Made by a program: the position numbers and the translations under genes. Below, in pieces: positions 23,007 to 31,284 of a stretch of DNA of 64,000 nt. This stretch comes from Treponema sp. (GTDB lineage Bacteria > Spirochaetota > Spirochaetia > Treponematales > Treponemataceae), in NCBI GenBank assembly GCA_017484285.1, contig JAFUTH010000005.1, positions 186,001 through 250,000 on the forward strand, given 5' to 3'. Each line of letters begins with the position of its first letter. Positions within the stretch are counted from its first letter, which is position 1. Under the pieces are notes generated by a model. That model was not told where the DNA came from. It ran no database searches and was given only the letters and a program-made list of their open reading frames with translations.

Positions 23007-24602
23007 TTACTCAATTTCATACGTTTCGCCGTATTTTACGATTTGCACGTTGGGGAAGCCGTTCTTTTCAAGATGAGCCTTGAAGAATTCCTGCGCTTCG
23101 CGTTCGCCGTGAACCATAAAAATCTTTTTGAGGCGGCTCGTGTCGATTGCCTTAAGCCATTTCGTCATTTCCTCGTAATCGGCATGGGCAGAAAAGGCGT
23201 TTATGCACTCGACATTTGCCTTTACATCATACTCATCTCCCATGATTTTTACAACTTTCGCGCCGTCACGAATACGCCTGCCGAGCGTGTTTTCTGCCAT
23301 GTACCCGACGATGAGAATCGTGTTTCGCGGGTCAGAGATGTTGTTCGCGATGTGGTGCACGATGCGTCCGCTTTCACACATGCCGTCCGCGCTGATGATA
23401 ATCATCGGACCTTCTTTTTTGTTGAGATTTTTTGACTCGTCCAAGCTGTTGACGAACGAGAGCGAGCCGAATCCGAACGGATTTTTGTGATGCTGCAAGA
23501 ACGCCTCATGAATTTCGTCGGAATAGCACTCCTGATGCACTTGAAAGATTGACGTGGCATTGACTGCCATTGGAGAATCGACGTAAATCGGAATCGGCGG
23601 AATCTTTTTTTGGTCGACGAGAAGATGCAAATAGTAGACGATTTCCTGCGTGCGCTCAATCGCAAACGACGGAATGATGATTTTGCCTTTTTTTTCGATG
23701 GCACGGCGCACGATTTTGCGAAGCTCGTCCATTGCGACCGCCGTGTTTTCGTGCTTGCGGTTGCCGTACGTGCTTTCGATGAAGATGTAGTCGGGCGGCG
23801 GCACGCGTGTTGACGGATCGCGGATTATCGGCTTTTGCTTGCGCCCTAAATCGCCCGTGTACAAAATGCGGATTTCGTCTTTGCCTTCGCGCCGGTCAAA
23901 TCCGCTCCTGCGCTCAGGGCCAGTGTACTTCGCCTGTTCCTCGGGAGTCGCTTTGCGACGGTCAGGAGTTGCGCGCCTGTCGTCTTTTTTCCAGCCAAAA
24001 AGTTTGTTCCAGATTCGGAGCGCCCCATTTTCGCTGCTTTTGATGGGATTTCCGTTTTCGTCGCGCTGCCCCTTGATTGTGACGTACGCGAACGCTGAGC
24101 CAAGAATGTGCCCCGCGTCAAAATACTCGAGCTGCACTTCGGGCGAGATGTACATTTTTCGGTTGTAGGAAAGCGTGATAATTTGATTTGCCGCCTTTAA
24201 GCAGTCTTTTTCGTCGAACATCGGCTTCCAGGTGAATTTTTCGCCTTTTTTGACCGCCTGTTTGCGCAAATATTCGGCATCGCGAGCCTGAATGCGCGCG
24301 CTGTCCATCATGATGAGGTCAGTCAAATCGCGCGTGGCGGGTGTTGCGTAAATGTTACCGTTGTAGCCCTTTTTGACGAGCAGCGGGAGCAAGCCCACGT
24401 GGTCATAGTGCGCGTGCGTAAGAATCACCGAGTCGATTTTGTCGACAGGAATCTCAAACGTGCGGTTTTTTTCGTCGGACTCGGCACGCTTTCCTTGAAA
24501 CGCGCCGCAATCAATCATGTAAGAACGCCCGTCGATTTCAAAAATATGCTTAGAGCCAGTGACTTCTTGAGCCGCGCCGAGAGAATAAAGATGAACAGAC
24601 AT
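23007..24602 (-). CDS. Metallo-beta-lactamase/beta-CASP ribonuclease-like protein
   Basis: The N-terminal part contains the zinc motif HAHYDHVG (HxHxDH) and GAAQEVTGSKH typical of the YSH1/CPSF73-like bacterial group; the beta-CASP region has FAIERTQEIVYYL, YVDSPMAVNAT and ADGMCESGRIVHH, and the final His lies in FSAHADY. It is probably an RNA-cleaving enzyme. Residues about 210-250 hold an unusual Arg/Asp-rich insertion (DDRRATPDRRKATPEEQ then GPERRSGFDRREG) absent from standard members. 531 residues against about 460 in relatives reflects this. Ribosome site is weak; the downstream hydrolase follows closely. Confidence 0.88.
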   Translation of the reverse strand: MSVHLYSLGAAQEVTGSKHIFEIDGRSYMIDCGAFQGKRAESDEKNRTFEIPVDKIDSVILTHAHYDHVGLLPLLVKKGYNGNIYATPATRDLTDLIMMDSARIQARDAEYLRKQAVKKGEKFTWKPMFDEKDCLKAANQIITLSYNRKMYISPEVQLEYFDAGHILGSAFAYVTIKGQRDENGNPIKSSENGALRIWNKLFGWKKDDRRATPDRRKATPEEQAKYTGPERRSGFDRREGKDEIRILYTGDLGRKQKPIIRDPSTRVPPPDYIFIESTYGNRKHENTAVAMDELRKIVRRAIEKKGKIIIPSFAIERTQEIVYYLHLLVDQKKIPPIPIYVDSPMAVNATSIFQVHQECYSDEIHEAFLQHHKNPFGFGSLSFVNSLDESKNLNKKEGPMIIISADGMCESGRIVHHIANNISDPRNTILIVGYMAENTLGRRIRDGAKVVKIMGDEYDVKANVECINAFSAHADYEEMTKWLKAIDTSRLKKIFMVHGEREAQEFFKAHLEKNGFPNVQIVKYGETYEIE

Positions 24603-24751
24603 AGTGCCCCCTTGCGTTACCGCTCCCTACATTTTCCCCCATAACTGCGGAATTCACAAGAATTTTTTTAGAACTAGACTTTTACGCTTTTTGATTTTAC
24701 AATTGATTCGGTTTAGGTTACGACCAGATTTAAAAAGGTTTCGAGGCTATT

Positions 24752-25822
24752 TTGTACACAAGAGAAATCAAAGCGCCACCCGAACGGATTATTCACAACG
24801 GAAAAATCGAATTCGGCACATTCGAGGGATTGCTTTCCCAATTAGATATTCGTGGCGTCCGAACACCATTTGCAGGTTTTCCACTCCCGACAGTCATCAC
24901 TAATTTTCGCATTCAAAGCTCTATCATGTTCTTGTTTAATGTTGGCTCGTATATCGGCACGGTCGATTTTTTTGACCACAAGATTTTCGGGTACGCCGAC
25001 ATCGTTTTCTGGAACAAAAAAACGGACAGAAAATATTCATACCGTTCTTTTATGGGGCCGCGCCGTCGCTTTATCCCGCACAATATGAACGTCGGCTTTT
25101 GCGCGAGCTTTAACAAACGTCGCTACATCAGAATCAGCTGGGATCATCAGCGCGACCGGCTCTCTATGATTTTTAATCTCAAGGGTGACTCTTCGCGGCC
25201 ATCGGTGCAAGCGGCATTTGTCGCGCATTACACGATGCCACCCATGTGCGAAGTCGCGACCGTTGTGCCCGCGCCGTCAAAACGCCGCTGTTCTGCCACC
25301 TATCTGGCAACGCCACAAATTCACGGCACGCTCTCGCTCGAAAAAACAAAACGCTCCGAAGAAGTCACCCAAGAAGATTCCGACGGACTCGGACTGCTCA
25401 GTATTAACCGCGCCTATTACAACCTGCATTCCATATCAGAATTCATCATCGCGTCCGGCGAAATCGATGGAAAAAAATTCAGTTTTCAGATGTTTACCAC
25501 GCAAGAAAATGCCGTAGATTCCGACAATATAAACGGGAACATTCTCTGCGTTGACGGAAAATGCACTCCCCTTCCGCCAGTCACGATTACGCATCCGTTT
25601 GGTCTTTCAAAAAAATGGGTGATTCAAGATTTCGAGAATATGGTCGATTTGACTTTTACGCCGGCTTCCGACAACCGCCGCAACGTCTCTTTTTTCGTCA
25701 TGAAGAGTCAGCTCACCACGATTTTCGGAACGTTTGAGGGCGTAGTCAAAACAAAAGACGGCGAGGACATCGTTCTCCACAATTTTGAGGGCATCGCAAA
25801 AAATCAGCTTTTAAGATTGTGA
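24752..25822 (+). CDS. DUF2804 family protein
   Basis: 356 residues with the family's N-terminal pattern (REIKAPPERIIHNGKIEFGT) and a beta-rich body with many Trp/Phe strands, such as YIGTVDFFDHKIFGYADIVFW split across turns, and the family's typical mid-protein FCASFNKRRYIRISWDHQRD. No signal peptide or membrane span. Function is unknown; relatives occur in spirochaetes, clostridia and Bacteroidetes. The start is a TTG at 24752 without a convincing ribosome site, so it may begin slightly later. It is 25 bp from the next gene, forming an operon with it and slyX. Confidence 0.75.
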   Translation: MYTREIKAPPERIIHNGKIEFGTFEGLLSQLDIRGVRTPFAGFPLPTVITNFRIQSSIMFLFNVGSYIGTVDFFDHKIFGYADIVFWNKKTDRKYSYRSFMGPRRRFIPHNMNVGFCASFNKRRYIRISWDHQRDRLSMIFNLKGDSSRPSVQAAFVAHYTMPPMCEVATVVPAPSKRRCSATYLATPQIHGTLSLEKTKRSEEVTQEDSDGLGLLSINRAYYNLHSISEFIIASGEIDGKKFSFQMFTTQENAVDSDNINGNILCVDGKCTPLPPVTITHPFGLSKKWVIQDFENMVDLTFTPASDNRRNVSFFVMKSQLTTIFGTFEGVVKTKDGEDIVLHNFEGIAKNQLLRL

Positions 25823-25847
25823 TTGAATTTTCAACTGAGGAAAGGTT

Positions 25848-27860
25848 ATGGCAGACAGACCAGAAGCAAAATGGGAACCGGGGACGCTCGACAATACACG
25901 ACGCAACATCGGACCAATCGACGAAGCAGAAGCAAAACGAATGATGAAAACGCTGGGCGGTGAAGTCTTTGCAGAAAAATCTGCGCCGATTGATTATTCT
26001 GCCTTCCCCAAAGCAAAAGAATATTCAAAGCGCGCGGTTGGTCGCTCAGCGGCAAGCATTGGCGCTCAATCTGGCAAAGCACCGGCAATTCCCGCAGGCG
26101 GCAAGATTGGCTATGCGGCTCCCGAAAAAAAAGTCCGTCTCGGCGGCTCTCTTCCAGAACTCACTTCAAAAGAACGTCAGCTCATGGACAGAATCATGAT
26201 GAGCGACGACTACAAAATCAAGCCGAACTACGGATTTTTCAATTTCGTGCGCAAGTTTAAAAAGAACGGCAACGAAACGGTCAGAAAAAGCTTCATCGAG
26301 TATGATTTGCCGAAGCACGTCGACCATCTGCAAGAATTCGTCACGACTGTCAAATCAATCATTCAGATTTCGCCCGACACCTATAAGTCAAAAATCCTCA
26401 CGGCAAGCGAAGACCGATTCCGCTTTTTAAAAACGGTCGGCTCATGGACGATGAAGGACATTAAGGCGCGCTTGTTTGACTTGCAGGACAGCGCCGACGA
26501 GTGCACTGTTGCCATGATGATTCCGTTCATCAAAACAATCTACCGTGACCTCATCAAAATCTACTATCTCGGCGAGTCAAAAATCTCTCACTATTTTAAA
26601 GACATCTACACCGATTTAATGAAATATCCCAAATTTGACCAAAAAAAGATTCAGATGCTCTCAAAAACGGGCATCACCGAGTGGTTTTACATTTACAGTC
26701 AGGTTATCAAGGGTTTGTACCCGCTTTTGATGCGCATGAGCAGCACGAAATTCGACTATTTCCAGGATTTCTTCCTCACGCAGACGACGAATATTCTCGG
26801 CTTCCTTGAGCTCACCAAATTCGACCTGTTGCTTCCAAACAAAAAGGGCGACAAAACAGACGCAAAAAAACAAGACACACCCGAAGAAGAAAAAAAAGAA
26901 GCCACAGCAGAAGAAAAAAAGCCCGTCGAAGACAAAAAATCAGATGTTGTCGAAGCCGGTATCAAACTTTTGGACAATCTCTTTCCAGAGGCAGGATTTA
27001 CGCGATTGCAGGACATGCCCGACATGTTCCCGTATTTTCAGCCGCTCTATCAGTTCCGCGACGGCTACAACATGCTTTCGCCCGAAAATCCGTTGCAGAT
27101 TACCGTTACGCTTCTCAAAATCACCGAGGATATTTTCCAGGGCTGCCGCAACATCGTCTTCACCGAAGAAAGCGAAGATGAAAGCTCGTCAGAAAAACTC
27201 TCAACGGTGCTCAGCGAATGGTCGCTGTACCGCGAAGTGCTTTTTGAAAAATACTACGGGGATCAGCTCAAAAGTTTCGTAAACAGCCAATACTCTCAGG
27301 GTGACTTCAAATCAACGCTCTTTGGCAAAAAACTGATTACGACGATGCTGTGGCAGACAAAATACAATTTTCTCCCCTACTTCGAATTTGAGCAACTTCT
27401 TCTCGAAAAACCAAAAAACGACAGCCAGTACCGCCCGTTGTGTATCCGCGTCAGCTTTCTCCTCAAATTTCTCACCGCGCTCTCTCGAAACATCGATTCC
27501 GCAAAAGGCGAGGGAATGGTCATGGGTATCCAAAACCCGTGGGACAAATATCGATTTGACATTCCGAATATCGTCTCAAAGCGAATGGACGTGCTGCTCG
27601 GTGCAAAACGCATGACTGACAGTGCCGCAACAAACGCAAATCTCATCAAGTACGCACTGCTCATTGTCGCGGTGCTCGACTGGTGGATTAACACGCCGAC
27701 AAGCCCTGCCTATTCAACCGATTCAATGAACATCTACCGAATCAATCCGAATGATGGTGCGCCCGCATTCAGCGTTCCTATGCGCAACGACCAAAACAAA
27801 CTCTTCGCCGAGCGAGTAAAGCAAACCATCGAAAAGCAAAAAGCCGCAAAAGAAGAATAA
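25848..27860 (+). CDS. Large protein of unknown function, probably spirochaete-specific
   Basis: 670 residues without signal peptide; mainly helical with many Phe, Tyr and Lys residues (DYKIKPNYGFFNFVRKFKK, KTIYRDLIKIYYLGESKI), a Lys/Glu-rich low-complexity hinge at about 328-366 (KKGDKTDAKKQD then EEEKKEATAEEKKP), and a second helical part. No catalytic motif or known domain is apparent. Strong ribosome site (GAGGAAAGG) before the ATG. It lies between DUF2804 and slyX with short gaps, so the three form an operon. I recall similar uncharacterised proteins in Treponema, but this cannot be checked here. Confidence 0.7.
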   Translation: MADRPEAKWEPGTLDNTRRNIGPIDEAEAKRMMKTLGGEVFAEKSAPIDYSAFPKAKEYSKRAVGRSAASIGAQSGKAPAIPAGGKIGYAAPEKKVRLGGSLPELTSKERQLMDRIMMSDDYKIKPNYGFFNFVRKFKKNGNETVRKSFIEYDLPKHVDHLQEFVTTVKSIIQISPDTYKSKILTASEDRFRFLKTVGSWTMKDIKARLFDLQDSADECTVAMMIPFIKTIYRDLIKIYYLGESKISHYFKDIYTDLMKYPKFDQKKIQMLSKTGITEWFYIYSQVIKGLYPLLMRMSSTKFDYFQDFFLTQTTNILGFLELTKFDLLLPNKKGDKTDAKKQDTPEEEKKEATAEEKKPVEDKKSDVVEAGIKLLDNLFPEAGFTRLQDMPDMFPYFQPLYQFRDGYNMLSPENPLQITVTLLKITEDIFQGCRNIVFTEESEDESSSEKLSTVLSEWSLYREVLFEKYYGDQLKSFVNSQYSQGDFKSTLFGKKLITTMLWQTKYNFLPYFEFEQLLLEKPKNDSQYRPLCIRVSFLLKFLTALSRNIDSAKGEGMVMGIQNPWDKYRFDIPNIVSKRMDVLLGAKRMTDSAATNANLIKYALLIVAVLDWWINTPTSPAYSTDSMNIYRINPNDGAPAFSVPMRNDQNKLFAERVKQTIEKQKAAKEE

Positions 27861-27870
27861 CGAGGCACTC

Positions 27871-28077
27871 ATGGAAAACGAAATTGAAGAGCGTTTTATC
27901 GCATTGGAGACAAAAATTGCCTACATGGACGATTTTATCGCGAAATTGCAGGCAGAAACGGTCGAAAACCAAAAAGAAATCCGCCTGCTGCGTGAAGAAA
28001 ATCAAATTCTCGCAGGGCGGATTCAAGATTTGTCAGAGAATTTGGAGATTCCCAATCGGAAACCTCCGCATTACTGA
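27871..28077 (+). CDS. slyX: SlyX-like coiled-coil protein
   Basis: The 68 residues form one long coiled coil (RFIALETKIAYMDDFIAKLQ, then ETVENQKEIRLLREENQIL) and end with the PPHY motif diagnostic of SlyX. SlyX is a small cytoplasmic protein of unknown function. It is third and last in the DUF2804 operon, 10 bp downstream of the 670-residue gene. The stop is 3 bases from the end of the convergent gene at 28081. Confidence 0.85.
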   Translation: MENEIEERFIALETKIAYMDDFIAKLQAETVENQKEIRLLREENQILAGRIQDLSENLEIPNRKPPHY

Positions 28078-28080
28078 TGA

Positions 28081-28506
28081 TTAGTCGCGAGATTGCAACC
28101 AGCCGACGAGCGCGATGACCCAGCCGGCGAGAATGACGATAAGACCAATGCCTGGTTTTGAGCCAGAGACCTTCATTGCCGCTTTAAATACGCCTTTTGC
28201 AAGCGCGCCGCCGTTCATGTAGCAAATCCACACATACACGCCGCCCACGATTGAAACAATGAGCGAGATGAGTTTGACTGGAAGCTTTGTGCCGAGCGAA
28301 ACAAAACAGAAAACGATGCCGGCAATTGCGCCACAGAGTGCAAGGATTGCACCGATTTTTAAGTCGCCGCTGCCATTGGTGATTGCATGAAATGCGCTCT
28401 GACCGCCGCCGAAAAATTTACTTGCCGTGAGCGGAAGAAAACATCCGATGACGACAAGAGCCAACCCGATAAGATACAGACTGAAAACTGATCCCTTTTT
28501 TGCCAT
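28081..28506 (-). CDS. Four-span membrane protein of unknown function
   Basis: 141 residues with four hydrophobic helices (near 10-28, 50-70, 75-95, 120-138) and Gly-rich loops. The start ATG at 28504-28506 has AAAGGAG upstream (AGGAGTTTC). I do not recognise a family. It stands alone between slyX (convergent) and the chemoreceptor (divergent). A stress-related small membrane protein is possible, but nothing in the sequence shows it. Confidence 0.65.
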   Translation of the reverse strand: MAKKGSVFSLYLIGLALVVIGCFLPLTASKFFGGGQSAFHAITNGSGDLKIGAILALCGAIAGIVFCFVSLGTKLPVKLISLIVSIVGGVYVWICYMNGGALAKGVFKAAMKVSGSKPGIGLIVILAGWVIALVGWLQSRD

Positions 28507-28585
28507 TTTGAAACTCCTTTTTTTATCAAAATACGTTTGTATTATAACCCACTTTTTATTTCTTGCCTAAAAAAATGTTATATTT

Positions 28586-28614
28586 TTGACTTTTTTGCAT
28601 ATTGGGCTGATAAT
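28586..28614 (+). promoter_or_regulatory. Sigma70-type promoter for the chemoreceptor gene
   Basis: TTGACT (28586-28591) and GATAAT (28609-28614) with a 17-bp spacer, about 62 bp before the chemoreceptor ATG. Both boxes are near consensus, and no obvious sigma28-type site is seen instead. Confidence 0.6.
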
Positions 28615-28675
28615 ATTAAAGAGAGGATAAAGGTAATTCAGTTATAACTAGAAGCACGTCAAGAGGTATCCGTAT

Positions 28676-30856
28676 ATGAAAGAAAAAGTAAAAAAACAAC
28701 CGAAAGCACCAAAGGCGCCAAAACAAAAAAAGGCAAAAAAAGAAAAGGTCAAACTCCCCAAGAGCAAATTTTCTGAATCGCTCGCATTCAAGCTTGAAAT
28801 TTCGATTTTCTTTCTCCTCGTTTTCTTCTTCACTATTCTCGTTTTTGTATTGAACGCCACCATCAGCCGTGACAATATCCGCTCCTACACTGATTTGTTC
28901 AGCGCGCTCTCAGAACGAAGTTCCACCGCAATCACCTATTGGCTCGACGGTTATTTCAAAGATTTACGTGTCTTCACAAAAAATGAAATCTTCCTCGAAG
29001 CTGATGTCGAGGCAACCTACGAATACATCATGGAAAACCCAACACTCATCGGCGATGAATTTGAATACGTCGGCATCTGCGGTCTCGACGGCATGCTCTA
29101 CGCGTCCGATGGCACGGTCGCGAGCGTCAAACATTCTGAATACTACAAAGCTATCATCGAAAAAGGACTCGGAAGCTACATCTCAAATCCAGAAAAATCA
29201 CTCAACTATGACAAATATCTCTTCTATGTCGCGCTTCCCGCCGTCGATGCGAATGGCACGCTCTTCGGTCTGTTCATGGGCGCGCTCGACATCGATACCG
29301 TGCAAATTGAGGTTTCAAAAACAGCCGTTGGCGAGAGCGGATTTGCCTTCATCCTCGACGAAAACGGCACGACCATCGCCTATCCAGAAGAAGAAGAGGT
29401 CATGAAGAATATCTCCCACATGGAAGACGAAACCACGGGTCTTTACGGATTCAAAGAACTTGCCTACGAAATGCTCATGGGCAACAACGGCACGGCAAAA
29501 GTCAAAAACACCAAGCTCGGGCAAACCGATTATGTCTTCTTCTACCCCATTTATGATACGAACTGGTCGCTCGGTCTTTCGCTCCCCGAAAAAGAAGTGC
29601 TCGCCTCTGCGCGACGGAGCGGCATGAACATCGCTGGCTGTAGCTTCGTCATCGTACTCCTGCTCGTCATCTTTATCGCGACGTACATGGGGGTCATTCT
29701 CAAACCCTTGCTCATGCTCAATTATTCCATCAAAGAAATCGCAAAAGGCGACGCTGATTTAACAAAACGCATCGAAATCAAATCAAAAGACGAAATCGGT
29801 GGCGTCGTGCGCGGATTCAACACCTTCATCGAGAATTTGCGCACTATCATCAGCGAAGTTAAAAACTCAAAAGACACGCTCCAAACGGTCGATGTGGACT
29901 TGCAGGACACAACGCAGGCAACCGGCATGTCAATCGCACAGATTTCTGCTGATATTAACGATGTTTCGGCACAAATCGACAATCAGAGCGCAAGCGTTGA
30001 GCAAACGGTCGGTTCCGTCACGCAGATTGCAAAAAATATCGAAAATCTCAACCAAATGATTGAAAATCAGTCAAGTGGCGTTAATCAAGCAAGCGCGGCG
30101 GTCGAACAAATGCTCGGCAACATCGTCTCGGTCTCAAAGAGCACCGAAAAAATGGCAGATGCGTTCAGTCAGCTCGAAGAATACACAAAAACGGGCATCG
30201 AAAAACAGGATGTCGTCAATCAGCAGCTCGCCACTATCGAAGCACAGAGCCAAATGCTCATGCAGGCAAACAAGACCATCAGCAAAATCGCGAGCGAAAC
30301 GAATTTGCTCGCAATGAATGCGGCAATCGAAGCGGCTCATGCAGGTGAGGCTGGCGCGGGATTCAGTGTCGTTGCCGACGAAATCCGAAATCTTTCAGAA
30401 ACATCCGCTCTGCAATCAAAAACAATCGGTGCGGAGCTTAAAAAGATTCAAGATTCTATCGTTACCGTCGTTGCATCATCAGAAGATGCAAAAAAAGCAT
30501 TCAGTGCGGTCGGTGAAAACATTCAGCAGACAGACCAGCTCGTCCGCCAGATTCGTGGTGCAATGGAAGAAAGCGAAGTCGGAAGTCATCAGATTACCGA
30601 TGCGCTCAAAATGATGAATGATTCTACCACCGAAGTTCGCACGTCGTCGCATGAAATGTCCGAGGGAAATCAGACAATTCTCGATGAGGTTAAAAACCTG
30701 CAAGAAGCGACTCAGGCAATCAAAGAAAGCATTTCTCGCATGTACGAGGGGGCAAATCAAATCGAAAAGAACGGCACCACGCTTTCAAAAATCTCGGGCA
30801 CGATGCAGAATTCCATCAACCAAATCGGCAGCCAAATCGATTTGTTCAAAGTGTAA
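28676..30856 (+). CDS. Methyl-accepting chemotaxis protein with a Cache sensor domain
   Basis: 726 residues: a very Lys/Pro-rich cytoplasmic leader (residues 1-28), a first span (about 38-62), an extracellular dCache-like sensor (about 65-300, including YIMENPTLIGDEFEYVGICG, YASDG and FMGALDIDTVQIEV), a second span (about 318-340), HAMP (about 342-395) and the methyl-accepting signalling domain with the hairpin tip ISKIASETNLLAMNAAIEAA and HAGEAGAGFSVVADEIRNL. It senses an unknown small ligand, probably an amino acid or carboxylate, and signals to CheA/CheW. The basic leader is longer than usual. Confidence 0.92.
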   Translation: MKEKVKKQPKAPKAPKQKKAKKEKVKLPKSKFSESLAFKLEISIFFLLVFFFTILVFVLNATISRDNIRSYTDLFSALSERSSTAITYWLDGYFKDLRVFTKNEIFLEADVEATYEYIMENPTLIGDEFEYVGICGLDGMLYASDGTVASVKHSEYYKAIIEKGLGSYISNPEKSLNYDKYLFYVALPAVDANGTLFGLFMGALDIDTVQIEVSKTAVGESGFAFILDENGTTIAYPEEEEVMKNISHMEDETTGLYGFKELAYEMLMGNNGTAKVKNTKLGQTDYVFFYPIYDTNWSLGLSLPEKEVLASARRSGMNIAGCSFVIVLLLVIFIATYMGVILKPLLMLNYSIKEIAKGDADLTKRIEIKSKDEIGGVVRGFNTFIENLRTIISEVKNSKDTLQTVDVDLQDTTQATGMSIAQISADINDVSAQIDNQSASVEQTVGSVTQIAKNIENLNQMIENQSSGVNQASAAVEQMLGNIVSVSKSTEKMADAFSQLEEYTKTGIEKQDVVNQQLATIEAQSQMLMQANKTISKIASETNLLAMNAAIEAAHAGEAGAGFSVVADEIRNLSETSALQSKTIGAELKKIQDSIVTVVASSEDAKKAFSAVGENIQQTDQLVRQIRGAMEESEVGSHQITDALKMMNDSTTEVRTSSHEMSEGNQTILDEVKNLQEATQAIKESISRMYEGANQIEKNGTTLSKISGTMQNSINQIGSQIDLFKV

Positions 30857-30902
30857 ACGTACTGTCTGCAAACTAAATGCTGATGGCAGTCGGCTCGGAA
30901 AA

Positions 30903-31178
30903 TCAGCGTTTCCGCAAATTAGAAATTGCCTGTTCCAACAAGCGGATGGTTTCTTCGTCTGTGGAAAACTGACATGCACTCTTTCCGCTGACCAAAAATT
31001 CTACTGAAGTATTTAAAATCCTCGCAATTTTGACCGCCTGTTCTGCATTCGGAAGGCGGTCTCTGTTTATCCACGATTGCAGCGTATTATAACTTTCATC
31101 GATTTTTCCGGACAAATCTTTTTGCGTAATGTCTTGATAGTCCAAAATATCTTTAACCCGTATCCAAAAATCCAACAT
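30903..31178 (-). CDS. XRE-family HTH regulator
   Basis: 91 residues: LDFWIRVKDILDYQDITQKD, the HTH core, then LPNAEQAVKIARILNTSVEF, which is shared with the proteins at 4922-5236 and 56030-56362. There is no C-terminal sensor domain. It is divergent from the giant SLBB gene, with 106 bp between starts, and could control it; no strong palindrome was found there, apart from TGTTAACC/TGTTGA-like half-sites near 31207-31221. Confidence 0.82.
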   Translation of the reverse strand: MLDFWIRVKDILDYQDITQKDLSGKIDESYNTLQSWINRDRLPNAEQAVKIARILNTSVEFLVSGKSACQFSTDEETIRLLEQAISNLRKR

Positions 31179-31284
31179 GATGTGCTTTAAAATAACACGA
31201 ATGTACTGTTAACCTGTTGATTTAAATGCTGATTGTGCTATTATTAAGATATTTTTAGGACAAATGTACCTTTTGAGAAGAATT

